Below, in pieces: positions 33,783-43,040 of a stretch of DNA of 64,000 bases (its first letter is position 1; each line of letters begins with the position of its first letter). Where the stretch lies: contig NZ_JAAAUC010000009.1 of the NCBI RefSeq assembly GCF_009908165.1, positions 122,576-186,575 of the forward strand, written 5' to 3'. The position numbers and the translations under genes were made by a program. Under the pieces are notes generated by a model. It made no database searches, was not told the DNA's origin, and saw only the letters and a list, made by a program, of their open reading frames with translations. This stretch comes from Frigidibacter albus. GTDB lineage: Bacteria > Pseudomonadota > Alphaproteobacteria > Rhodobacterales > Rhodobacteraceae.

Positions 33783-34946
33783 TTGCCCGTCATCACCAGC
33801 ATCGAGGATCTGAAGCGCATCCACCGCCGCCGCACCCCGCGGATGTTCTACGATTACGCGGAATCGGGCAGCTACACCGAACAGACCTTCCGCGACAACA
33901 CCACCGACTTCGCGCAGATCCGGTTGCGGCAGAAGGTGGCGGTGGACATGACCAACCGGTCGGTCGCGGGCACGATGATCGGCCAGAAGGTCACGATGCC
34001 GGTGGCGCTGGCGCCGGTCGGGCTGACCGGGATGCAATGCGCGGATGGCGAGATCAAGGCGGCGCGGGCGGCCGAGGCGTTCGGGGTGCCGTTCACCCTG
34101 TCCACCATGTCGATCTGTTCCATCGAGGATGTGGCCGCGCACACGACCAAGCCGTTCTGGTTCCAGCTCTACGCGATGCGCGACCAGGACTTCCTGCGCC
34201 GGGTGATCGACCGGGCCAAGGCGGCGAACTGTTCCGCGCTGGTGGTGACGCTGGACCTGCAGATCTTGGGCCAGCGGCACAAGGACCTGAAGAACGGCCT
34301 GTCGGCGCCGCCGAAGCTGACCCCCTCCACCTTGCTGAACCTTGCGACCAAATGGGGCTGGGGGCTGGAGATGCTGCGCACGAAGCGCCGGTCCTTCGGC
34401 AATATCGTCGGCCATGCCACGGGGGTGGGCGATACCTCCTCGCTGATGAGCTGGACGGCGGAACAGTTCGACCCGCAGCTCGACTGGGGCAAGATCGCCG
34501 CGATCCGCGACATGTGGGGCGGCAAGCTTATCCTGAAGGGGATTCTCGATGCCGATGACGCGCGGCTGGCGGCGGAGTTCGGGGCTGATGCCATCGTGGT
34601 GTCGAACCATGGCGGGCGGCAGCTGGATGGGGCGCTGTCCTCGATCCGGATGCTGCCGCAGATCGTGGAGGCGGTGGACGGGCGCTGCGAGGTCTGGCTC
34701 GACAGCGGCATCCGCTCCGGGCAGGACGTGCTGAAGGCGCTGGCCCTTGGCGCGAGCGGCACCATGATCGGCCGGGCTTGGGTCTATGGCCTCGGCGCGA
34801 TGGGGCAGGCGGGCGTCACCAAGGCGCTGGAGGTGATCCGCAAGGAGCTGGACATCTCGATGGCGCTCTGCGGTGAGCGTGACGTGGCCCGCCTGCGGCG
34901 CGAGAATCTGCTGGTGCCGAAGGGGTTCTTCGACGCCTACGACTGA
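33783..34946 (+). CDS. lldD: FMN-dependent L-lactate dehydrogenase / alpha-hydroxy acid oxidase
   Basis: 387 aa. Oxidises L-lactate (or a similar 2-hydroxyacid) to the keto acid at the membrane. Catalytic His276 in VVSNHGGRQLDG, LAPVGLTGMQ at the FMN site, WFQLYAMRDQ near 126, and LDSGIRSGQDV phosphate loop. TTG start at 33783 with GGAGGAGAGG five bases upstream; there is no ATG near the family N-terminus. Preceded by a 25-bp inverted repeat. Confidence 0.9.
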   Translation: MPVITSIEDLKRIHRRRTPRMFYDYAESGSYTEQTFRDNTTDFAQIRLRQKVAVDMTNRSVAGTMIGQKVTMPVALAPVGLTGMQCADGEIKAARAAEAFGVPFTLSTMSICSIEDVAAHTTKPFWFQLYAMRDQDFLRRVIDRAKAANCSALVVTLDLQILGQRHKDLKNGLSAPPKLTPSTLLNLATKWGWGLEMLRTKRRSFGNIVGHATGVGDTSSLMSWTAEQFDPQLDWGKIAAIRDMWGGKLILKGILDADDARLAAEFGADAIVVSNHGGRQLDGALSSIRMLPQIVEAVDGRCEVWLDSGIRSGQDVLKALALGASGTMIGRAWVYGLGAMGQAGVTKALEVIRKELDISMALCGERDVARLRRENLLVPKGFFDAYD

Positions 34947-34952
34947 CGGCGT

Positions 34953-35522
34953 TCAGTCCAGCAGCGCGCTGCAGGCGGCACGCACCTGCGCGGCAGTCGG
35001 CGGCGCGCCGTGGCCGGTGGCATAGGGCAGCATCAACCCGTCCAGCAGCGCCGCGCAGGCCATCGCCCGCGCCGGGTCTGCGCCTTGGCCCGCCAGCAGG
35101 TCCACGAAGAACAGCATCGGCCGCATGGCCGCCTGCGCCAGCCGTTCGCTCGCGCCGCTGAGCGCCGGGTCGCGCGAGGCGGCGAGCATGATTTCCAGCC
35201 GGGCGATCAGCAGGTCGCGATCCTCGCGGGCGCAGACGACCAGTTCATCGGCCACGAAGGCAAAGGCCGGGTCGCGCCCTTGCTCGGTCAGGATGGTGGT
35301 GAACGCCGCTTTCAGCACCTCCGACTCCGCCTGCAACCGCTCAGCCAACCGGTCGATCAGCGCCTGCAACAGGTCGGCCTTGCGCCGGAAATAGTAGGAG
35401 GTGGAGCCCGGCGGCAGGTCCGCGGCGGCGTCCGTCCCGCGATGGGTCAGCGCGCCAAGCCCCTCGCGCGCGACGAGCGACAGGGCGGCATCCAGAATTA
35501 TCTCGCGGCGGGTGGTTCCCAA
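34953..35522 (-). CDS. TetR-family transcriptional regulator
   Basis: 189 aa. Helix-turn-helix in residues 8-52 (ILDAALSLVAREGLGALTHRGT, with STSYYFRRKADLL as recognition end). The ligand domain is unassigned. It faces the ridA-like gene across 71 bp containing three CTCTACA half-sites, so it very likely represses itself and that gene. Confidence 0.85.
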   Translation of the reverse strand: MGTTRREIILDAALSLVAREGLGALTHRGTDAAADLPPGSTSYYFRRKADLLQALIDRLAERLQAESEVLKAAFTTILTEQGRDPAFAFVADELVVCAREDRDLLIARLEIMLAASRDPALSGASERLAQAAMRPMLFFVDLLAGQGADPARAMACAALLDGLMLPYATGHGAPPTAAQVRAACSALLD

Positions 35523-35534
35523 GACGGCTCCTAG

Positions 35535-35570
35535 CCTCTACATCCGTATAGCGCTCTACAGGTGTAGAGG
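35535..35570. promoter_or_regulatory. TetR operator candidate between tetR and ridA genes
   Basis: CTCTACA occurs at 35536-35542 and 35554-35560 and inverted (TGTAGAG) at 35563-35569. The last two form a palindrome with a 2-bp GG centre, and the outermost pair gives a wider one, CCTCTACA...TGTAGAGG. The array lies 13 bp from the tetR start and 23 bp from the ridA start. Confidence 0.65.
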
Positions 35571-35593
35571 ATCTCAAACAAGGATGCGCCACC

Positions 35594-35995
35594 ATGACCC
35601 CGAAGATCCAGAAACTGAACCCCCCAACTCTGCCCGATGCGGCCCCGCTCGGCTATTCGCAGGTTGCCATCGCAGCGCCCGGCCGGATGGTGTTCATCTC
35701 TGGCCAGGTCGCCGCCTCTGTCGATGGCTCCCCCGTTCCGCCGGGCCTCGCCGATCAGGTGACGATCGTCCTGCGCAACTTCGCAAGCGCGCTGGAGGCC
35801 GCAGGGGCCACGCCGGACAACGTCGTGTCCCTTCGGATCTACGTCGTCGATCTTGACCCGGAAGGGGTTGGTGCCCTCATGGCGCCTCTCGCGGCAATGT
35901 TCGGCGGGCAGGCACCGGCTCTGACGGGGATCGGCGTGAACGCTTTGGCCTCGCCGGAGTTCAAGATCGAGATCGAGGCCGTGGCGGTGATCTGA
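35594..35995 (+). CDS. RidA/YjgF-family protein
   Basis: 133 aa chorismate-mutase-like fold, trimeric in known cases. RidA proteins hydrolyse reactive enamine/imine intermediates released by PLP enzymes. Conserved MVFISGQVA near residue 35, and VVSLRIYVVDL with the substrate-binding Arg. Controlled in all likelihood by the divergent TetR. Whether it is true RidA or another YjgF subgroup is unclear. Confidence 0.82.
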   Translation: MTPKIQKLNPPTLPDAAPLGYSQVAIAAPGRMVFISGQVAASVDGSPVPPGLADQVTIVLRNFASALEAAGATPDNVVSLRIYVVDLDPEGVGALMAPLAAMFGGQAPALTGIGVNALASPEFKIEIEAVAVI

Positions 35996-36168
35996 CCCGC
36001 ACCGGCCCTGCGGCCAAGTCCGTCATGGGGCCGGGAGCGGACAATTCCAACCCACACAGGCTCCCGGGGCGGAAATCTCTTTCCTTCACGGCCGGTCCCG
36101 TCTATAGGGGCCACCTTGCGGGCATGCACCCTTGGAGGATGTCCGCCTTTTAACCTATGGAGAGACCA

Positions 36169-36780
36169 ATGGCACGTGAGATCCCGGATCTTGTGGCCGA
36201 GGTACGGACGGGGACAGGCAAGGGGGCCGCTCGTCAAGCTCGTCGTGAGGGCTACGTACCCGGTGTTGTTTATGGCGACGGCAAAGAGCCGCTGTCCCTG
36301 AACATCAAGTACTACACGCTTCTGAAGAAGCTCAAGGCAGGCCGCTTCCTGTCGACGCTGTTCAACCTCAAGGTCGAGGGCGAGGACGATGTCCGCGTCA
36401 TCTGCCGCGGGGTCCAGCGCGATGTCGTGCGCGACCTTCCGACCCATGTGGACCTGATGCGCCTGCACCGCAATTCGCGCATCAACCTGTTCATCCACGT
36501 GAACTTCGAAAACCACGAGGCCGCACCGGGTCTCAAGCGCGGCGGCACCCTGACTGTCGTGCGTTCGGAAGTCGAACTGGAAGTGACCGCGGGCGATATC
36601 CCCGATCACATCACGGTCGACCTGACCGGCAAGCAGATCGGCGACGTCATCCACATCGAAGACATCGCTCTGCCGGCTGGCGCGACGCCGACCATCAAGC
36701 GGAACTTCGTCGTGGCCAACGTGACGGCTCCGTCGGGCCTGATCTCGGCCGATGCCGCCGAGGCTGCCGAAGCCGAGTGA
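36169..36780 (+). CDS. rplY: Ribosomal protein bL25 (Ctc form)
   Basis: 203 aa. 5S rRNA-binding L25 domain in the first about 95 residues ([26 protein letters not shown]) followed by the TL5/CTC beta domain and an acidic Ala/Glu tail. GGAGAG lies before ATG 36169. Length matches the two-domain CTC type of alphaproteobacteria. Confidence 0.95.
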   Translation: MAREIPDLVAEVRTGTGKGAARQARREGYVPGVVYGDGKEPLSLNIKYYTLLKKLKAGRFLSTLFNLKVEGEDDVRVICRGVQRDVVRDLPTHVDLMRLHRNSRINLFIHVNFENHEAAPGLKRGGTLTVVRSEVELEVTAGDIPDHITVDLTGKQIGDVIHIEDIALPAGATPTIKRNFVVANVTAPSGLISADAAEAAEAE

Positions 36781-36817
36781 TCGGTCCGGCCCGCAGGTTG
36801 CGGATGGCAAGATACGG

Positions 36818-36841
36818 ACGGGGGCCCCTTGGGGCCCCCGT
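36818..36841. terminator. Hairpin between rplY and the convergent monooxygenase gene
   Basis: Stem ACGGGGGCCCC, TT, GGGGCCCCCGT, 11 bp without mismatch. It lacks a strong T tract but lies exactly between two convergent stops (36780 and 36856), so it may serve both. Confidence 0.6.
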
Positions 36842-36855
36842 TCGCGTTCGGGCCT

Positions 36856-37170
36856 TCAGGCGGTGATGCTCTGCACCGTCTCGAACAGTTCCAGCTCGGG
36901 CGGGCCCGCATAGATCTCGCGATTGCCACCGGCCCCCGAATGGGCGGCACGGAACGCCTCGGATCTGGTCCATGCCTCGAAGGCCGCAGCACTCTCCCAG
37001 GCGGTGTGCGAGGCGTAGAGGCGATAGCCGTCCTTTTCCGGCCCCTTCATCAGGTGGAAGGCGAGGAAGCCCGGCACCGTCGGCAGGTGGCTGTCACGGC
37101 TTTTCCAGATGGTTTCGAAGGTTTCCTCATGTCCGGGCTTGATGCGGAAACGGTTCATGGTCAGATACAT
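36856..37170 (-). CDS. Antibiotic biosynthesis monooxygenase (ABM) domain protein
   Basis: 104 aa ferredoxin-like ABM fold. [30 protein letters not shown] and [12 protein letters not shown] fit the family that includes IsdG/MhuD-type heme-degrading enzymes; heme degradation is possible here but not demonstrated by sequence. A start at MNRF (37158) is also possible. Convergent with rplY and divergent from pth. Confidence 0.78.
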   Translation of the reverse strand: MYLTMNRFRIKPGHEETFETIWKSRDSHLPTVPGFLAFHLMKGPEKDGYRLYASHTAWESAAAFEAWTRSEAFRAAHSGAGGNREIYAGPPELELFETVQSITA

Positions 37171-37308
37171 GGCCAAGGGCCCCTTGCTGATGTGGTGAGG
37201 ATGGCGGGCGGTCCGGGCCAAGGCGCGGACGGGTTGGCGATGGCCCGAAGCACAGGGCAAAGCGCGGCGGCCGTCAAGCCCCGCGCCGCAGCAGAAGGCG
37301 GGCAGGGG

Positions 37309-38031
37309 ATGCGGCTTTTCGTCGGGCTCGGGAATCCGGGCGGCAAATACGCCCGGAACCGGCACAATATCGGCTTCATGGCGGTGGACCGCATCGCCGA
37401 GGATCACGGCTTTGCCCCGTGGCGGTCGCGCTTCCAGGGGCAGGCGGCCGAGGGAATGCTGGGCGGCGAAAAGGTCGTGCTGCTGAAACCCTCCACCTTC
37501 ATGAACCTCTCGGGCCAGTCGGTCGGCGAGGCGATGCGCTTCTACAAGCTGACCCCCGCGGACGTGACCGTGCTGCATGACGAGCTGGACCTCGCCCCCG
37601 GCAAGAGCCGCTGCAAGACCGGCGGCGGCCATGCCGGGCATAACGGGCTGCGCTCCATTCACGCGCATATCGGCGAGGCCTATCACCGGGTGCGGCTGGG
37701 GATCGGCCATCCGGGGCACAAGGACCGGGTGGCGGGCTATGTGCTGGCCGATTTCGCCAAGGCCGATCAGGACTGGCTGGACGACCTGCTGCGCGGCATT
37801 TCCGATGGCGCGCCGATGCTGGCTGCGGAGGATGCCGCACGCTTCCTGAACGCGGTGGCGCTGCGCACTGCGCCACCGCGGTCGGGGACGGGGGAGGGGG
37901 CGAAGCCGGGGAAGGCCGCGCTGGCGCCGGCGCCCGGGGCTGCCAAGCCCGCACCCGCACCGGAGCCAACGCCCGAGCCAGAGCCGCAGGCCCGCAACGT
38001 CCTGCAGCGCCTCGCGGACCGTTTCCGGTGA
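37309..38031 (+). CDS. pth: Peptidyl-tRNA hydrolase
   Basis: 240 aa. Recycles peptidyl-t[21 protein letters not shown] holds the catalytic His19; [11 protein letters not shown] and LHDELDL are conserved; [12 protein letters not shown] binds substrate. Residues about 190-240 form a Pro/Ala/Glu-rich extension that ends in a short amphipathic helix ([11 protein letters not shown]); this tail is longer than in E. coli. Its stop overlaps the next start (GTGA). Confidence 0.95.
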   Translation: MRLFVGLGNPGGKYARNRHNIGFMAVDRIAEDHGFAPWRSRFQGQAAEGMLGGEKVVLLKPSTFMNLSGQSVGEAMRFYKLTPADVTVLHDELDLAPGKSRCKTGGGHAGHNGLRSIHAHIGEAYHRVRLGIGHPGHKDRVAGYVLADFAKADQDWLDDLLRGISDGAPMLAAEDAARFLNAVALRTAPPRSGTGEGAKPGKAALAPAPGAAKPAPAPEPTPEPEPQARNVLQRLADRFR

Positions 38032-38387
38032 GCTGGTGCGCGGCCTTCGCTGCGCAGGCGCGCGCTTGCGCCGGGTTGGGGTCGCCCTTCACCGTGCGGT
38101 TGCTGCAGGGCTTTGCCGATCATGGAATGCCCGAGGGCGCGGTGGCGCGGCGGATCACGGACTGGCCCGGCAACATCTGCAGCGCGGCGCTGCTGGCCGA
38201 GGCGGACGCCCGCGCCACGCCACAACCGCCGCTGGCGCGCTTTGGCATGGAGGCGGATGGCGCCGCCCCCGGTGCGGGGCTGACCCTGACGCTCTGGCCC
38301 GGCGGCACGCCGCAGCCGATGGACCGCTTCGACTTCCACGGCTGCTGGATCGACTGGCAGCCCCCCGCGCAAGGAGAGAGCCGATGA
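38028..38387 (+). CDS. DUF2332-like protein with large internal deletion
   Basis: 119 aa, GTG start coupled to pth. Residues 3-50 ([27 protein letters not shown]) match the beginning of DUF2332 proteins and residues 65-113 ([32 protein letters not shown]) match their end. In my recollection these proteins have about 330 residues, so some 200 central residues appear to be missing while the frame is kept. Downstream it overlaps the DUF2237 gene by 4 bp, so the operon structure is intact. Probably non-functional, or kept for translational coupling. Confidence 0.6.
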   Translation: MSWCAAFAAQARACAGLGSPFTVRLLQGFADHGMPEGAVARRITDWPGNICSAALLAEADARATPQPPLARFGMEADGAAPGAGLTLTLWPGGTPQPMDRFDFHGCWIDWQPPAQGESR

Positions 38388-38755
38388 CACCCGCCCCTTC
38401 GATCAACGTGCTTGGCGGCGCGCTGGAGCCTTGCTCCATGGCGCCGATGACCGGCTTCTTCCGCGACGGCCATTGCAACACCTGCGCCGAGGATGCCGGC
38501 AGCCACACCGTCTGCGTGACGATGACGGCAGAGTTTCTGGCCTGGTCGAAATATGTCGGCAACGACCTGTCGACCCCGCGCCCCGAGTACCGCTTTGCCG
38601 GGCTGAAGCCGGGCGATGGCTGGTGCCTGTGTGCCGGGCGCTTCTTGCAGGCGCATGACGAGGGCTGCGCGCCGCAGGTGCGGCTGGCGTCGACCCATGC
38701 CCGCGCGCTGGCCGTGGTGCCGCTGGCGGTGCTGCAAGAGCACGCGGCGGGTTAG
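38384..38755 (+). CDS. DUF2237 family protein
   Basis: 123 aa cytoplasmic protein. NVLGGALEPCSMAPMTGFFRDG, the CAEDAGSHTVC segment, VGNDLSTPRPEY and GDGWCLCAGRF are the family's conserved blocks, with several Cys. Function unknown. AAGGAGAGAG precedes the ATG, which overlaps the stop of the DUF2332-like gene. Last gene of the pth operon. Confidence 0.85.
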   Translation: MTPAPSINVLGGALEPCSMAPMTGFFRDGHCNTCAEDAGSHTVCVTMTAEFLAWSKYVGNDLSTPRPEYRFAGLKPGDGWCLCAGRFLQAHDEGCAPQVRLASTHARALAVVPLAVLQEHAAG

Positions 38756-39627
38756 GGCGCGCTTGGCGGCTGGGGGCGGTGAATCGCTCGTCCAGCCCAT
38801 CCATCGACAGGTGCCGGAGCGCGGGACGTGGATCATCGCGCGCCTGTCGACGAGAGGGTGCGGAGGCGAGCCGCTTGGCGGTAGCCAGGATTGCTTCCAG
38901 TCGTCTCGGGGCCAAGATCCGCTCGTGCCGCAGCAGGCCTGGAGCAAGATCTCCCGGCAGGAGCTGGATTTCACCTATGGCGGTGACGGGCTCTGCGATC
39001 CCGAGGTGTTCAGCGCGGCCGAAGCCGGCCTGCCGCTGAACGGGCTCTGGACCCTGACGGTTATACGGGGCATGAGTTGTCGGGCTGCCCCGGGCAGGTC
39101 GGCGCGGCGATCGCGGGCGAGGTGATGGCCGGTCAGAGCTCCAGCCGCCAGATCACCTGGCCGCGCCCGTTCAGTCCCGCTCCGCTGATGGCCGACACGC
39201 CGATGGCGCTGGACTGGGTCAATCGCGGCGGCGGGCGCTGGTCCACGCGCGTGATCGATGAACGCAGCGAGATGGGAGCCTATGGGCGCGTGACGATGCA
39301 GGCCCGGATCCTCGGCCCGCGCGAGATCGCCACCACCTCAATATTCTCGACCAATGCGCTGGCGGTGATCGGCGGTGGAACCTGCGTTTCGACCACCCAT
39401 GCCACTATGAGGCATGGGGGCTGACCTGGCCCGCCACACCTACCCCAACCGCGGAATTTCGCGCCCCTCACTTCCGCCGCGGCAGCTGATTCGAAGGCGG
39501 CCCGAAGGGCTCACCAGTGAGAGGCGCGCCGCCTCGCACTCGGGCGGGCATGTCGACCGCGACGGACAGAAGCGAAGCGCGGTGCCCCGCGTGGGCGGCG
39601 GAGTTGGCCCCGCGTCAGCGTCAGTCG
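38756..39627. other. 870-bp stretch with no intact gene
   Basis: No frame here has a convincing start, ribosome-binding site and family match. One plus-strand frame reads QELDFTYGGDGLCDPEVF around 38960, and another reads MALDWVNRGGGRWSTRVI around 39200, each broken by stops or frame changes; together they could be remains of one protein gene of unknown kind. It directly follows the pth operon with its deleted DUF2332 gene, so this may be a local site of rearrangement. Confidence 0.45.
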
Positions 39628-41259
39628 TCAGTTGCCGCCCGCCGCCATCTTGCGATGCGCGATCACCTCTTCCAGCCAGCCCTGCCGCATCTCGGGGGCG
39701 GAGGACAGTAGCAGGTCGGTGTAATCGTCGAAGGGCGGCGCCAGCACCTCGGCCTTTGGCCCGCTGCGCACGACCTTGCCGCGGTACATCACCGCGATCT
39801 GGTCGGCGATGGCGCGCACGGTGGCAAGGTCGTGGGTGATGAACAGATAGGCCACCCCTTCCTCGCGCTGCAGGTCCAGCAGCAGCTTGAGGATCCCGTC
39901 CGCCACCAGCGGGTCGAGCGCCGAGGTCACCTCGTCACACAGGATCAGCCGCGGTTTGGCGGCCAGCGCCCGGGCGATGCAGACGCGCTGCTTCTGCCCG
40001 CCCGACAGCTCTGCCGGATAGCGGTCGGCGAACCCGGCGCCCAGTTCGATTTCCTCGAGCAGCTCGAGGATGCGCTTGCGCTTCTCCGCGCCGCGCAGGC
40101 CGAAGTAGAATTGCAGCGGCCGCCCGATGATGGTGCCGACCGTCTGGCGCGGGTTCATCGCCGTATCGGCCATCTGGTAGATCATCTGCAGCTCGCGCAG
40201 GTCATCCGGGCTGCGACCGGCAAGTTTCGGAGGCAGGGCGCGGCCATCGAAGAAGATCTCGCCCTGCGAGGGGGGGAGGAGGCCGGTGATGGCGCGCGCC
40301 AGCGTGGACTTGCCCGACCCGCTTTCGCCCACCACCGCCAGCGTCTGCCCCGGCGCCAGATCCAGCGTGATGCCCTTCAGCACATCGACCGGCACGCCGG
40401 GATAGCGGGCAGTGACCCCGCGGATCGACAGCAGTGCGGTTGTCCCCGGCGGTTTTGCCGGGTGGTCCTTTTGCCGGACCGACACCAGATCGCTGGTATA
40501 GGCCTCGCGCGGGGAATGGATGATCTGCGAGGTCTCGCCGCATTCGACCATGCGGCCGTTGCGCAGCACCATGATCTCATCGGCCACCTGCGCCACCACG
40601 GCAAGGTCGTGTGTGATGTAGAGCGCGGCCACCCCGGTGTCGCGGATCGCCTCCTTGATCGCGGCCAGCACGTCGATCTGGGTGGTCACGTCCAGCGCGG
40701 TGGTCGGCTCGTCGAACACCACAAGCTCCGGCCCCGGGCAGAGCGCCATGGCCGTCATCACCCGCTGCAGCTGCCCGCCCGACACCTGATGCGGATAGCG
40801 GCGGCCGATGGTCTCGGGATTGGGCAGGCCAAGCTTGCGGAACAGGGCGACGGCGCGCGCCTCTGCCTCGGCCAGCGGCACGCCCGCGGCCAGCGTGGTC
40901 TCGATCACCTGATGCATCAGCCGCCTGGAGGGGTTGAAGGCGGCGGCGGCCGATTGCGCCACATAGGTCACGCGCTTGCCGCGCAGGGCCCGCAGCCCGG
41001 CGGGGCCGGATTGCAGGATGTCGATCCCGTTCAGCAGGACCTCGCCCCCGGTGATCTGCGCGCCGCCCCGGCCATAGGCCATCGCCGCAAGGCCGATGGT
41101 GGACTTGCCGGCGCCGGACTCGCCGATCAGCCCCATCACCCGGCCCTTGGCCAGGGTCAGCGACAGCCCGTGAACCAGCGTCACCTCGCGCGGCGGCTCG
41201 CCTGGCGGATAGCTGGTCGCGCCGATCTTCAGATTGCGGATTTCCAGCAGGTCGGTCAT
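39628..41259 (-). CDS. Opp/Dpp-type ABC transporter, fused two-domain ATPase
   Basis: 543 aa containing both ATPases of a peptide/nickel-type importer in one chain. First domain Walker A GESGAGKS (47-54), signature VSGGQLQ near 159 and FDEPTTALD; second domain Walker A GESGSGKS (311-318) and signature LSGGQKQR. It acts on the cytoplasmic side of the two permeases upstream. ATGA overlap with the permease. Last gene of a leftward ABC set next to the carnitine genes. Another fused ATPase of equal length is at 62024. Confidence 0.9.
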   Translation of the reverse strand: MTDLLEIRNLKIGATSYPPGEPPREVTLVHGLSLTLAKGRVMGLIGESGAGKSTIGLAAMAYGRGGAQITGGEVLLNGIDILQSGPAGLRALRGKRVTYVAQSAAAAFNPSRRLMHQVIETTLAAGVPLAEAEARAVALFRKLGLPNPETIGRRYPHQVSGGQLQRVMTAMALCPGPELVVFDEPTTALDVTTQIDVLAAIKEAIRDTGVAALYITHDLAVVAQVADEIMVLRNGRMVECGETSQIIHSPREAYTSDLVSVRQKDHPAKPPGTTALLSIRGVTARYPGVPVDVLKGITLDLAPGQTLAVVGESGSGKSTLARAITGLLPPSQGEIFFDGRALPPKLAGRSPDDLRELQMIYQMADTAMNPRQTVGTIIGRPLQFYFGLRGAEKRKRILELLEEIELGAGFADRYPAELSGGQKQRVCIARALAAKPRLILCDEVTSALDPLVADGILKLLLDLQREEGVAYLFITHDLATVRAIADQIAVMYRGKVVRSGPKAEVLAPPFDDYTDLLLSSAPEMRQGWLEEVIAHRKMAAGGN

Positions 41260-42071
41260 CCCCGTCCCCCCTTCAGGCTCGAAGTGCGGTTGAGGATCCA
41301 GTCCGCCACCAGGTTGACCGAGATGGCGAGGGTGGCAATGGCGACAGCCGGCAACAGCGCCGCGGGGATGCCATAGACGATGCCGTCCTTGTTTTCCTTC
41401 ACGATCCCGCCCCAATCCGCCAGGGGCGGCTGCACCCCGAGGCCAAGGAAGGAGAGGGTAGAGATGAACAGCACCATGAAGATGAAGCGCAGCCCCGCTT
41501 CTGCCACCAGCGGCGACAGGGCGTTGGGCAGGATCTCGCGGGTGATGATCCACAGGTTGCCCTCGCCCCGCAGCCGCGCGGCTTCGACATAATCCATCAC
41601 CTCGATGTCGATCGCCACGGCCCGCGACAGGCGGAAGACCCGGGTGGATTCGATCAGCCCCATCACCATGATCAGGATCGGCAGCGTCGTCGGCATCACC
41701 GACAGGATCACCAGCGCGAAGATCAGCGCCGGGATCGACATCATCAGGTCCACCAGCCGCGACAGCGCCTGATCGACCCAGCCCCCGGCCACGGCGGCCA
41801 GAAAGCCCAGGACCACGCCGGTGAGGAAGGCGATCAGCGTGGCGCAGACGGCGACGAAGATCGTCACCCGCCCGCCCCAGATCATCCGCGACAGCAGATC
41901 GCGGCCGATGGAATCGGTGCCCAGCCAATGGGTGGGCGACATCGGCTCCCACACATCGCCCACCACCTCGGCCATGCCATAGGGCGACAGCCAGGGCGCC
42001 AGAATTGCGGCCAGGAAGAACGCGGCAGTGAACAGCAGGCCCAGAAGGGCCGAGATCGGGATACGGGTCAT
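41256..42071 (-). CDS. Opp/Dpp-type ABC permease (DppC-like)
   Basis: 271 aa inner-membrane subunit. N-terminal helix, then HWLGTDSIGRDLLSRMIWGGR, the EAA loop YVEAARLRGEGNLWIITREILPN and STLSFLGLGVQPP near the end, all typical of DppC/OppC. Overlaps its neighbours by 4 bp on both sides. Confidence 0.9.
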   Translation of the reverse strand: MTRIPISALLGLLFTAAFFLAAILAPWLSPYGMAEVVGDVWEPMSPTHWLGTDSIGRDLLSRMIWGGRVTIFVAVCATLIAFLTGVVLGFLAAVAGGWVDQALSRLVDLMMSIPALIFALVILSVMPTTLPILIMVMGLIESTRVFRLSRAVAIDIEVMDYVEAARLRGEGNLWIITREILPNALSPLVAEAGLRFIFMVLFISTLSFLGLGVQPPLADWGGIVKENKDGIVYGIPAALLPAVAIATLAISVNLVADWILNRTSSLKGGRG

Positions 42072-43030
42072 TTGGGATGCCTCAGCCGCGGATTGGCCAG
42101 AAGCGCGACGATATCCGCGATCATGTTCATGCCGATATAGACGGCGGCGAAGACAAGCCCGCAGGCCTGCACCACCGGCACATCGCGCTTGGAGACGTGA
42201 TCGACCAGATACTGCCCCATCCCGGGATAGACAAAGACCACCTCGACCACGACGACACCGACCACCAGATAGGCCAGGTTCAGCATCACCACGTTGACGA
42301 TCGGCGCGATGGCATTGGGCAGGGCGTGGCGCGAGATGATGGTGAAGCGGCGCAGGCCCTTCAGCTCTGCCGTTTCGATATAGGCCGACTGCATCACGTT
42401 GAGGATTGCGGCGCGCGTCATCCGCATCATGTGGCCCAGAACCACCAGCACCATCACCAGCGCGGGCAGCGCGATGGCCTGCAGCTGTTCGCCAAGGCTC
42501 ATGCCGTCATAGATGGTGGAGACCGAGGGGAAGACCTGGAACTGCACCGCCAGCAGGAACATCGCGATGTAGCCCAGCATGAACTCGGGCACCGAAACCG
42601 TGGCCAGCGTCACGCCCGAGATCACCTTGTCGGGCCAGCGGCCCTGATAGCGCACCGAGACAAGGCCGAGGATCAGCGCCAGCGGCACCGCGATGATCGC
42701 GGCGGTGCCGGCAAGGAACAGGGTATTGCCAAGCCGGTGCGACATCGACGTGGCGATGTCCTGCCCGTTGCTGAGCGCGTTTCCAAGATCGCCCTGCAGC
42801 GCCCCGGCGAGCCACGAGAAATACCGGGTCAGCGCGGGCTGATCCAGCCCCAGTTCGGCCCGCAGGTTGGCCAGCGCCTGCGGCGTGGCCGACTGGCCAA
42901 GGATCGACTGGGCGACATCGCCCGGCAGGATCTGCGTTCCGGCAAAGATCAGCGCCGAGGCCGCCAGCAGCAGGACGAGGCCCAACGCGATGCGTTGGGC
43001 CACCAGTCCAAGAAGGGATCCCGCGTTCAC
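42068..43030 (-). CDS. Opp/Dpp-type ABC permease (DppB-like)
   Basis: 320 aa with six probable helices. LPGDVAQSILGQSATPQAL near the N-terminus and the EAA loop YIETAELKGLRRFTIISRHALPN identify the DppB/OppB subunit. I prefer the GTG at 43030 (VNAGSLLGLVAQR), which has GAAGG 7 bases upstream and begins after the binding-protein stop; an ATG at 43069 would start inside the binding-protein gene. Confidence 0.88.
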   Translation of the reverse strand: MNAGSLLGLVAQRIALGLVLLLAASALIFAGTQILPGDVAQSILGQSATPQALANLRAELGLDQPALTRYFSWLAGALQGDLGNALSNGQDIATSMSHRLGNTLFLAGTAAIIAVPLALILGLVSVRYQGRWPDKVISGVTLATVSVPEFMLGYIAMFLLAVQFQVFPSVSTIYDGMSLGEQLQAIALPALVMVLVVLGHMMRMTRAAILNVMQSAYIETAELKGLRRFTIISRHALPNAIAPIVNVVMLNLAYLVVGVVVVEVVFVYPGMGQYLVDHVSKRDVPVVQACGLVFAAVYIGMNMIADIVALLANPRLRHPK

Positions 43031-43040
43031 GCGCGCACCT

